NCBI GenBank assembly: GCA_018647025.1
Contig: JABGTQ010000158.1
Location: 1 to 5,660, forward strand
DNA: 5,660 nucleotides
Reading direction: 5' to 3'
Source of the DNA: Nitrospina sp.
GTDB taxonomy: Bacteria > Nitrospinota > Nitrospinia > Nitrospinales > VA-1
Shown: positions 1-5,205 of the stretch, piece by piece
Layout: every line of letters starts with the position of its first letter
Position numbering within the stretch: position 1 is the stretch's first letter
Notes under the pieces: generated by a model
What the model saw: only the letters and a program-made list of their open reading frames with translations
Databases searched by the model: none
Told to the model about the DNA's origin: nothing
Program-made: the position numbers and the translations under genes

Positions 1-121
1 CAGGGTCAATTTCAGAAAAAGGTCTAGTATTTGGCATTTTCCCAAATAAAGGAATACCAATAGCAATTATGATGGCTGCAATTAAGAGTAGTTCAATTAG
101 ATTAGTGAAAGTAAGGTTCAT
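1..121 (-). CDS. N-terminal fragment of a membrane-anchored protein downstream of ccmH (possibly CcmI-like), cut by the window edge
   Basis: Reading leftward from an ATG at 121-119 gives 40 open codons that run off the left edge with no stop. The protein begins MNLTFTNLIELLLIAA and has one hydrophobic segment at about residues 8-25. A polar stretch, GKMPNTRPFSEIDP, follows. The ATG overlaps the ccmH stop as ATGA, so the gene is translationally coupled to ccmH and very likely in the same operon. A weak GGAAA lies just before the start, inside the ccmH 3' end. A short N-terminal membrane anchor directly after ccmH is what would be expected of a CcmI-like protein, which presents apocytochrome to the ligation complex, or of another small Ccm accessory factor. 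That assignment rests on position and topology only, because no diagnostic domain lies inside the window. Confidence 0.6.
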   Translation of the reverse strand, partial: MNLTFTNLIELLLIAAIIIAIGIPLFGKMPNTRPFSEIDP

Positions 122-639
122 GTTTCCAGTCGATCTAACTCATCTTTCAAACGACGGGAGTATTTACTAGAAGTCACTTCACTGGATTTTTCACCACCTG
201 ATTCAGATGCAGCATCCCCTTCAATATTTTTAAGTTCGATAGCAGGTTTCTTTTTTTCTACCCACCCATTTACAAGCTTGCGTATTCCGATTCCTCCAAT
301 CATGATTGCTCCAAATGGAATTACCCAAGCAGTGAGATTAAATCCATTTTTGCTAGGAGCAGAAAGTATCGTTTCGCCATATTTTTCAATCTGCTGCTGA
401 ACAATTTGATCAACCGTTAAACCTGATTCAAGCATTTTTGTGAATTTTTTTCGGTTTTTATCAGCCGTCGAACAAGTACAATTTATAAGGACCTTCCCAC
501 ACTTGTCATCGCACTTACACATCAGTTGATTTTCTAAGTCTGATAATATCGCCCCCGCACTTGCCACGCTTGAGTTAACGATAGTAATAAATAGTACAAC
601 AAAAAAAACAACACTGATTTTTTTTAAATGAATTACCAT
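118..639 (-). CDS. ccmH: CcmH-type cytochrome c maturation thioredox protein with a cysteine-rich motif
   Basis: This is a periplasmic membrane-anchored protein of the CcmH/CycL/NrfF family, whose role is to keep the apocytochrome CxxCH cysteines reduced for CcmF-dependent haem ligation. Numbering from the upstream GTG at 645-643, residues 1-30 are a signal peptide or N-anchor ending VASA. The cysteine motif CKCDDKCGKVLINCTC is at 43-58 (Cys43, 45, 49, 56, 58). A helical stretch EKYGETILSAP (88-97), typical of the family, follows, then a membrane segment at about 105-121 and a charged, acidic C-terminal tail. Canonical members have LRCxxC, so this is a variant. I prefer the ATG at 639 (173 aa) over the GTG at 645 (175 aa), because an AGGGG Shine-Dalgarno sequence at 649-645 is 5 nt from the ATG but overlaps the GTG itself. 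The ccmF stop TGA (644-642) lies between them, so translation is coupled. Family assignment is firm; the exact redox mechanism is inference. Confidence 0.85.
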   Translation of the reverse strand: MVIHLKKISVVFFVVLFITIVNSSVASAGAILSDLENQLMCKCDDKCGKVLINCTCSTADKNRKKFTKMLESGLTVDQIVQQQIEKYGETILSAPSKNGFNLTAWVIPFGAIMIGGIGIRKLVNGWVEKKKPAIELKNIEGDAASESGGEKSSEVTSSKYSRRLKDELDRLET

Positions 640-641
640 AG

Positions 642-2651
642 TCACCCCTGGGCTGATGAAAAAACTATTTTTTGGAGTTTCAGCCGTTCTAATCTGCGAC
701 GTTGTTCCAACCTGTCAGGCCATGCAGAGACCATAGTTCCTAGAGCGATGATCCATCCTCCCGTCCACAACCATTTCACCATAGGGTTGTGATAAACCTT
801 TATTGTTGCCGACTCATCTTCAGAAAAATCTGCAAGGATAACATACAGATCACTTGCCATCGTGGACCTTACATCTACTTCGGATACAGGCTGATTTTGC
901 CCTTTGTAGAACTCTTTTTCTGGTCTCGCTGTCCAAATCCTTTTCCCATCTTTTTCAACGGCAAGTTGAGCAACAATACGAGTTTTTACTGAAGTGGCTT
1001 GTATCGCTGCGAGTTTTTCGTAACGCAATGTATAATCTCTTATCTCGATTGTTTCACCTATCTTAAGCCTTTTTTCCGTATGAATTCCGTATGAAGATGA
1101 TGCAGCGATCCCTGCATAAATCATTACTATGCCGATATGGACTGTATAACCGCCATAACGTCTCTTGTTATTCCAGATTAGGGAACCTAAAGCACTCAAA
1201 TATGTTTGACTTGAAGCATACCGAGCCATAGTTCCTTTATAAAACTCAATGAGCATAGAAGACAATACGAAAATACAAAGAATGAAAGTGATGTAAGTAT
1301 AAATTTCCGATCGGTTAGACAGTGGCACGATAGGGAATAAAATTGCACCTCCGACGGCGGCAAACATCAGCGGTTTTAAAAAATTCTTTTTCAGATTAGA
1401 CCAGGTAGCCTTTCTCCAAGCAATAATAGGGCCGATACCAATTAACGCCAGCAGAGCCAATCCAATAGGAACATTGACCTGGTTGTAAAAAGGGGGTCCT
1501 ACCGTGATCTTTACTCCGCGCACCGCCTCAGAAATAATTGGGAAAATGGTTCCCCAAAATGTTGCAAACGCGATTCCAAGAAGTAATAAATTATTAAAGA
1601 GAAAACCTGCTTCTCTTGAAAGAAATGAATCTAATTCATTTTTACTTTTAAGTAAGGATAGGCGCGAAACAATCAATGCTGTACAAGAAACAATTATAAA
1701 AAAAAGTAGCCCGAGAAAATAATATCCCAGTGTTGCTTCATCAAAAGTATGGACGGATTGTATAAGTCCACTTCGAGTAATAAATGTTCCAAATATAGTC
1801 ATCACAAATGTGAGAAGGATGAGTGACATATTCCATACCTTCATCATATCTTTTTTTTCTTGAATCATGACTGAATGTAAGTACGCGGTCGCCACAATAA
1901 GCGGCATAAAGGCTGCATTCTCGACGGGATCCCACGCCCAGTATCCACCCCACCCCAATTCCACGTAAGCCCAACTTGCTCCAAATAAATTTCCCATACA
2001 CAGAAAAAACCATGACACAACTGTCCACTTTCGAGTTAATCGAATCCATGCATCATCCAAATTTTTTGAGATAAGTGCAGCAACTGCAAAGGCAAATGGA
2101 ACTGTGAATCCAACATAACCTAAGTACAACGTAGGTGGGTGAATAACCATCCAGTAATTTTGCAAAAGCGGATTTAATCCACGCCCATCTTCTGGTGGTA
2201 AAGGAATGCGCTCAAAAGGGTTGGTAGAAAAATTAAGAAGAAGAAGAAAGAAGACTGTGATTGCCAGCATAACCGCCATCGCATATGGCACTACTATCAA
2301 ATTTTTTGAGCGATTCTGAATATGAACCACTATCATGTAGCTTGTTAAAATAAGAACCCAAAATAGTAGAGATCCTTTTTGTCCTCCCCAAAAGGAGCTG
2401 AATTTGTAGAAATAATCTAGCTCAATATTCGAATATGCATATACGTATTGCAGGCTGAAGTCATTTGTAAAAAATGCCTTCCAAAGGGCGATAGAAGAAA
2501 TCATCACGCAGCCCCAAGTAATAAATGGGACTTTATCCGCACTTAAATAAAGGTCTATTCGGTTACCGCGTGCAGCCATAACATATGCCACGGTCCCATA
2601 GATGGATGTGGCCAGTGCGACCATTAAAGCAAATTCACCTATATCATTCAT
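642..2651 (-). CDS. ccmF: CcmF haem lyase subunit of System I cytochrome c maturation
   Basis: This 669-aa polytopic inner-membrane protein is the usual length for CcmF. It takes haem from CcmE and, with CcmH, attaches it to apocytochrome c at the periplasmic face. Visible landmarks are FWGGQKGSLLFW at 87-98, HPPTLYLGY at 171-179, the tryptophan-rich WWD haem-binding loop WGGYWAWDPVENAAFMP at 234-250, SGLIQSVHTF at 294-303, and GGYTVHIGI at 500-508. The four family histidines are all present: the two periplasmic ligands (His171, His301) and the two transmembrane haem b ligands (His259, His505). I count roughly 13-15 hydrophobic segments, with a soluble periplasmic domain at about 525-620 before the last one (about 624-644) and a basic C-terminal tail. 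The WWD loop reads WGGYWAWD rather than the WGGWWFWD of proteobacterial references. Upstream, AAGGGA lies 13 nt before the ATG, which is a wide spacing. The stop overlaps the start of ccmH. Confidence 0.97.
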   Translation of the reverse strand: MNDIGEFALMVALATSIYGTVAYVMAARGNRIDLYLSADKVPFITWGCVMISSIALWKAFFTNDFSLQYVYAYSNIELDYFYKFSSFWGGQKGSLLFWVLILTSYMIVVHIQNRSKNLIVVPYAMAVMLAITVFFLLLLNFSTNPFERIPLPPEDGRGLNPLLQNYWMVIHPPTLYLGYVGFTVPFAFAVAALISKNLDDAWIRLTRKWTVVSWFFLCMGNLFGASWAYVELGWGGYWAWDPVENAAFMPLIVATAYLHSVMIQEKKDMMKVWNMSLILLTFVMTIFGTFITRSGLIQSVHTFDEATLGYYFLGLLFFIIVSCTALIVSRLSLLKSKNELDSFLSREAGFLFNNLLLLGIAFATFWGTIFPIISEAVRGVKITVGPPFYNQVNVPIGLALLALIGIGPIIAWRKATWSNLKKNFLKPLMFAAVGGAILFPIVPLSNRSEIYTYITFILCIFVLSSMLIEFYKGTMARYASSQTYLSALGSLIWNNKRRYGGYTVHIGIVMIYAGIAASSSYGIHTEKRLKIGETIEIRDYTLRYEKLAAIQATSVKTRIVAQLAVEKDGKRIWTARPEKEFYKGQNQPVSEVDVRSTMASDLYVILADFSEDESATIKVYHNPMVKWLWTGGWIIALGTMVSAWPDRLEQRRRLERLKLQKIVFSSAQG

Positions 2652-2690
2652 AATTTTCTTAATGTCCCTTTTTTCTTATATCTCATTAGA

Positions 2691-2745
2691 CGTTATCTTT
2701 GTTTCGAACATTAGAAACAAGGATTTTGGCGTTGAGAAAATAACG
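2691..2745 (-). repeat. nested inverted repeat in the ccmE-ccmF spacer
   Basis: The 103-bp spacer between ccmE and ccmF holds two nested perfect inverted repeats. The inner one is TTGTTTC (2699-2705) with GAAACAA (2714-2720) around an 8-nt loop. The outer one is CGTTAT (2691-2696) with ATAACG (2740-2745). In the ccm transcript this could fold into a weak, AT-rich two-tier hairpin. No U-tract follows it in the direction of transcription, so it does not look like an intrinsic terminator. An RNA processing or stability element, or an operator, would be possible, but function is not shown. Confidence 0.35.
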
Positions 2746-2754
2746 AGAGGGACT

Positions 2755-3246
2755 TTAAACCGTTGTCTTGGGTAAAGAATTAATTTTTTTGAGGTCTAGC
2801 TCGGGTTTAGACTTATAACCCGGGAGAGTTCCCGGATGCGTTTTACCCGCTTCTTTCTCTGCCTCATACTTTGAAGGACAACTGGTCAACAATGTGTTTG
2901 CATGAAAAACACCTTGTTTGTCTAGAGCTCCTTCAACGACAACTTCTCCACCGTCTTGGAACATATCTGGTGTGATGCCTTGATAAACAACATTAAGGTT
3001 ACTATTTTTTTCTTCAATAGAAAATTGAACATTGAGGTAGTCATCGGGGTCCCTTTCGATTGAGCCTTCAACGACATTACCCTTCACCTTCATTCCAGTT
3101 CCATGGAAAGCAACTTTTTGGTCCATTAATTCACTGACAGTAAAAAAATATGTAGAAGTGCTATTGATTCCCGTTGCAATTAAATAGCCTATAGTTCCTA
3201 CAATCAATGCAGAACCAAGTATAAATTTGATTTTTTTACGGTCCAT
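2755..3246 (-). CDS. ccmE: CcmE periplasmic haem chaperone, CxxxY (cysteine) variant
   Basis: CcmE carries haem from the CcmABCD side of the pathway to CcmF. This copy is 163 aa, the normal size. It has a short basic cytoplasmic N-terminus (MDRKKIK), one membrane anchor at about residues 7-27, and a periplasmic beta-rich OB-fold domain at about 33-121, seen in YFFTVSEL, VKGNVVEGSI, LNVVYQGITPDMFQDGGEVVVEG and FHANTLL. A flexible, lysine- and proline-rich tail follows. The haem-attachment site, normally HxxxY in LAKHDENY (E. coli His130), reads CPSKY here, with Cys123 and Tyr127. Cys123 is the only cysteine in the protein. CxxxY CcmE proteins are known from archaea and some bacteria such as Desulfovibrio. 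The start is the only plausible one in frame; AAGGA sits only 1 nt before the ATG, which is unusually close. It is the first gene of the leftward operon. Confidence 0.95.
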   Translation of the reverse strand: MDRKKIKFILGSALIVGTIGYLIATGINSTSTYFFTVSELMDQKVAFHGTGMKVKGNVVEGSIERDPDDYLNVQFSIEEKNSNLNVVYQGITPDMFQDGGEVVVEGALDKQGVFHANTLLTSCPSKYEAEKEAGKTHPGTLPGYKSKPELDLKKINSLPKTTV

Positions 3247-3319
3247 ATCCTTAAACTTTATATTATTTGATAAAATAAAACCATTTAAAACAACTTAAAA
3301 TAGCCTCCATCAGCTAATC

Positions 3320-3349
3320 ATAGTATCACTCAAAATTTGACCTTGTCAA
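3320..3349 (-). promoter_or_regulatory. predicted sigma70-type promoter of the ccm operon
   Basis: Reading leftward, a perfect TTGACA (-35, 3349-3344) is followed 18 bp later by TACTAT (-10, 3325-3320). An extended -10 TGA lies immediately before it (3328-3326). Transcription would begin near 3313, giving a 5' UTR of about 67 nt to the ccmE ATG. The position just upstream of the first gene and the agreement with consensus support the call. It is a motif reading only, and 18 bp is slightly longer than the optimal spacer. Confidence 0.5.
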
Positions 3350-3640
3350 AGCAAATCCTTTCAAATAAAGATAGTTGCGAGCCGTAAAACATAAAAGTTT
3401 ATAAAAATATATGGTCACTTAAATGCTATTTTAAAAAATTAATAGCTAGGCAACCACCACTAGAAAGTTAATTTTTTATAAAACCCTTCATTATTATATA
3501 GGGCACTAATTTATTTAGTGTAGCCAAAATAGGTGCCACGTCTAAACACTATATTTAAAATACCTAATCAAGCACAGCCTCTTCTTAATATTGGATAAAT
3601 TTCAGTCTATTCCAATTCAACTAGTTCAAAAATAATTTCC
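3350..3640. other. AT-rich non-coding core of the divergent intergenic region
   Basis: No open reading frame of useful length is present on either strand between the two predicted promoters; ATGs such as those at 3411 and 3423 meet stops within four codons. The stretch is rich in A and T tracts, including the 10-bp palindrome TTTTATAAAA at 3474-3483. It also contains a dyad centred near 3512. I see no tRNA, no intrinsic terminator and no recognisable riboswitch. It is probably regulatory spacer, and the A/T tracts could bend DNA or bind nucleoid proteins. Confidence 0.5.
3501..3525. repeat. small dyad (inverted repeat) in the intergenic region
   Basis: CACTAA (3504-3509) and TTAGTG (3515-3520) are perfect inverted copies around a 5-nt spacer. 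The flanking GG (3501-3502) and CC (3524-3525) can extend the pairing across an imperfect join. It lies about 150 bp upstream of the predicted ccmE -35 and about 190 bp upstream of the mraZ -35, so it could be an operator for either side. A 6-bp dyad in AT-rich DNA can also arise by chance. Confidence 0.25.
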
Positions 3641-3692
3641 TAAAGTGTCATAGTTAGGAATATTTAAAATTAATTAAATAGTCCTTAAGTGT
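3641..3692. promoter_or_regulatory. AT-rich dyad flanked by two further AAAGTGT-like boxes upstream of the mraZ promoter
   Basis: TAAAGTGTCAT at 3641-3651 is an exact 11-bp copy of the sequence at 3751-3761 inside the operator array. TAAGTGT at 3686-3692 is a one-mismatch copy of the AAAGTGT box. Between them lies an imperfect palindrome: AGGA (3656-3659) pairs with TCCT (3682-3685), and TATTTAA (3661-3667) pairs with TTAAATA (3674-3680), with one mismatch (3660/3681) and a 6-bp centre. All of this is upstream of the -35 at 3716, so it would act as DNA rather than RNA. It may be an auxiliary MraZ site or the site of another regulator. Confidence 0.35.
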
Positions 3693-3715
3693 TTATATTT
3701 TTTTACCTTTCTCTA

Positions 3716-3743
3716 TTGACAGGGTGTTCCAATATGCTACGAT
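3716..3743 (+). promoter_or_regulatory. predicted sigma70-type promoter of the dcw cluster (mraZ promoter)
   Basis: A perfect TTGACA (-35, 3716-3721) is followed after 16 bp by TACGAT (-10, 3738-3743). TGC (3735-3737) forms an extended -10. Transcription would start near 3750, leaving a leader of about 65 nt before the mraZ ATG. T-rich sequence at 3693-3704 lies upstream of the -35. The operator repeats overlap the -10 and start point, which fits a repressible promoter. Confidence 0.6.
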
Positions 3744-3768
3744 TGTGTCATAAAGTGTCATAAAGTGT
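3742..3768 (+). promoter_or_regulatory. probable MraZ operator: three 10-bp-spaced AAAGTGT-type boxes
   Basis: ATTGTGT (3742-3748), AAAGTGT (3752-3758) and AAAGTGT (3762-3768) are in exact 10-bp register, with CAT as the spacer between each pair. GTGTCATAAA is perfectly repeated in tandem at 3745-3754 and 3755-3764. MraZ is known to bind short direct repeats with one-turn spacing next to its own promoter: TGGGN boxes in E. coli and AAAGTG[T/G] boxes with 3-nt spacers in mycoplasmas. This array matches the mycoplasma type. It sits over the predicted transcription start immediately upstream of mraZ, so autoregulation is the simplest reading. Confidence 0.7.
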
Positions 3769-3814
3769 TTATTAATGTTAGTTTGCTTTTAATTTAAAAT
3801 CAACCAATTCGCAT

Positions 3815-4201
3815 ATGAATGGATTTTTGGGAACTTATAGTGTCAGCCTTGATGAAAAGGGGCGCCTAAATGTGCCAGCAAAATTCAAAGGCCTCCTTGA
3901 ACAGGGTAGCCCGCAACTGGTTATGTGCGTGATGAGTGGGTTTCTCATTGTATTTCCTCAGAGTGAGTGGGCTACAAATGAGGAGAAATTGTATAACCTC
4001 AATGCATTTGACAAGAGTGATAGAGATCGGCTTAGGGAGTTTTATGCTCGAGCGACAGAATGTGAAATGAAATCAGGTAAAATTTTGATTCCTGCTTCTC
4101 AACGTGAAGCTGCTGGATTAAATAAAGAAGTGATGATTGTGGGTATGTCTAAGACTTTTGAGCTTTGGGCTCCGGATCGTTTAGAGAAGGCCTCAGAGTA
4201 A
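3815..4201 (+). CDS. mraZ: MraZ transcriptional regulator of the dcw cluster
   Basis: MraZ is a ring-forming DNA-binding protein of the AbrB/SpoVT fold that regulates its own promoter and the dcw genes. The 128-aa product is slightly shorter than the roughly 140-150 aa common in the family. It has the two expected swapped-hairpin repeats. Repeat 1 is GTYSVSLDEKGRLNVPAKFKG (residues 6-26), carrying the DEKGR DNA-contact motif at 13-17. Repeat 2 is centred on KSGKILIPASQREAAGL (86-102), followed by VMIVGMSKTFELW. In repeat 2 the usual DxxGR is degenerate (MKSGK, 85-89). The ATG at 3815 fits the family start, a few residues before the first strand. No Shine-Dalgarno sequence precedes it; the leader is AT-rich and probably unstructured. 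It is the first gene of the rightward operon. Confidence 0.95.
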   Translation: MNGFLGTYSVSLDEKGRLNVPAKFKGLLEQGSPQLVMCVMSGFLIVFPQSEWATNEEKLYNLNAFDKSDRDRLREFYARATECEMKSGKILIPASQREAAGLNKEVMIVGMSKTFELWAPDRLEKASE

Positions 4202-4269
4202 AACTAGTATTTCCCATCCCATAGTATTGTCCTAATCTTTTCAATGCTGTTGTAAAGCCTTCATTAAAA

Positions 4270-5205
4270 ATGTCCAAGCAACATGAATCAGTATTTGGAA
4301 GGGAAGTTTTTGAAAACCTTAACCTTGAGAGAGATAGCTTGATTGTCGATGGCACCTTGGGGGATGGTGGGCACACAGAATTATTGTTAAAAAATACAAC
4401 AAATGTTCGTGTGCTAGGGATCGATCGGGATATGCGAGCAATTGAACGAGCTGAAAAAAGGCTAGCTTCCTTTAGAAGTAGAATCACTTTAGTTCATGGA
4501 AACTTCAGTGACATAAAAACCATCTTAAAAAAGGCTAATTTAATGAATGTAGATGGATTGATTCTTGATCTAGGTGTTTCTTCTCCGCAATTGGACTCGC
4601 CAAACCGGGGGTTTAGTTTTATGCGTAATGGACCTTTAGATATGAGAATGGATTCTTCTCAAAAAATAACAGCTGCCGATCTTTTAGTTGAACTGTCTGA
4701 TGAAGAGTTGGTGTCAATAATCAAAGAATATGGGGAAGAGCGTTTTTCAAAAAGGATTGTTAGGGCTATTCGACAAGCACAAACAAAAAGCTCTATTAAA
4801 ACAACGGTACAACTATCAAATATTGTATCAACCGCGGTACATTCGCCGGGAAAATACAAAATTCATCCTGCCACGCGTACATTCCAGGCATTGAGAATTG
4901 CTGTTAATGGTGAGCTTGAGCACATAAAAAAAGCTTTAGTAGATTCTGTAGATATGTTGCAAGAATCAGCACGTATCATAGTGATTTCTTTCCATTCTCT
5001 AGAGGATCGAATTGTAAAAAATTTTTTTAAAAATGAGGAAAAGGACTGTGTTTGTCCTCCAAAATTTCCTATTTGCTCTTGCGGGAAGAAGCAACGATTG
5101 AAAATTATTACACGTAAACCAATTATTCCTACGGCAGAAGAGCTGACACGCAACTCTCGTTCTTCAAGCGCTAAATTAAGGGTGGGGGAAAGAGTTTATG
5201 TTTAA
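4270..5205 (+). CDS. rsmH: RsmH (MraW), 16S rRNA N4-methyltransferase acting on C1402
   Basis: RsmH is a cytoplasmic S-adenosylmethionine-dependent enzyme that methylates the N4 of 16S rRNA C1402 in the P-site region of the small subunit. The 311-aa length is standard. Motifs in order are VDGTLGDGGHT (26-36, SAM-binding loop), GIDRD (50-54), LILDLGVSSPQLD (97-109), RGFSFMRNGPLDMRMD (113-128), HPATRTFQALRIAVNGEL (199-216), ISFHSLEDRIVK (239-250) and a C-terminal NSRSSSAKLRVGERV. Near the C-terminus four cysteines lie in CVCPPKFPICSC (260-271), a pattern common in this family, with KPI following. The N-terminal HESVFGREVFENL replaces the usual HxPVLLxEVLxxL. There is a 68-bp gap after mraZ, no clear Shine-Dalgarno, and no in-frame start between the ATG and the nearest upstream stop (4222-4224). 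Its last 8 bases overlap ftsL. Confidence 0.97.
   Translation: MSKQHESVFGREVFENLNLERDSLIVDGTLGDGGHTELLLKNTTNVRVLGIDRDMRAIERAEKRLASFRSRITLVHGNFSDIKTILKKANLMNVDGLILDLGVSSPQLDSPNRGFSFMRNGPLDMRMDSSQKITAADLLVELSDEELVSIIKEYGEERFSKRIVRAIRQAQTKSSIKTTVQLSNIVSTAVHSPGKYKIHPATRTFQALRIAVNGELEHIKKALVDSVDMLQESARIIVISFHSLEDRIVKNFFKNEEKDCVCPPKFPICSCGKKQRLKIITRKPIIPTAEELTRNSRSSSAKLRVGERVYV

Noticed and set aside
260..300. Possible frameshift or truncation of ccmH after the membrane segment
   Set aside because: The frame stays open to a TGA that overlaps the next start, and the charged tail is plausible, so nothing indicates a broken gene.
789..1066. Open frames on the plus strand opposite ccmF (789-992 and 854-1066)
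   Set aside because: They lie antisense within the well-conserved ccmF C-terminal region, overlap each other, and show no recognisable domain or ribosome binding site.
1504..1722. 72-codon open frame on the plus strand inside ccmF
   Set aside because: Antisense to conserved ccmF transmembrane coding sequence; its composition reflects the complement of hydrophobic codons.
1741..2049. 102-codon open frame on the minus strand in another frame of ccmF
   Set aside because: It spans the WWD loop of ccmF, whose reading frame is clearly the coding one; the alternative product resembles no protein I know.
2691..2745. Intrinsic terminator ending ccmE transcription
   Set aside because: The inverted repeat is AT-rich and is not followed by a U-tract in the direction of transcription, so it does not meet the usual pattern.
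3350..3700. Hidden small gene, CRISPR or tRNA in the intergenic gap
   Set aside because: Every ATG checked meets a stop within a few codons, there are no regularly spaced long repeats, and no cloverleaf is recognisable.
4149..4487. 112-codon open frame on the minus strand across the mraZ-rsmH junction
   Set aside because: Antisense to two confidently identified genes, with serine-rich low-complexity content typical of shadow frames.
4659..5153. Open frames on the minus strand opposite rsmH (4659-4859 and 4863-5153)
   Set aside because: Antisense to conserved RsmH motifs, with no supporting start signals or domains.
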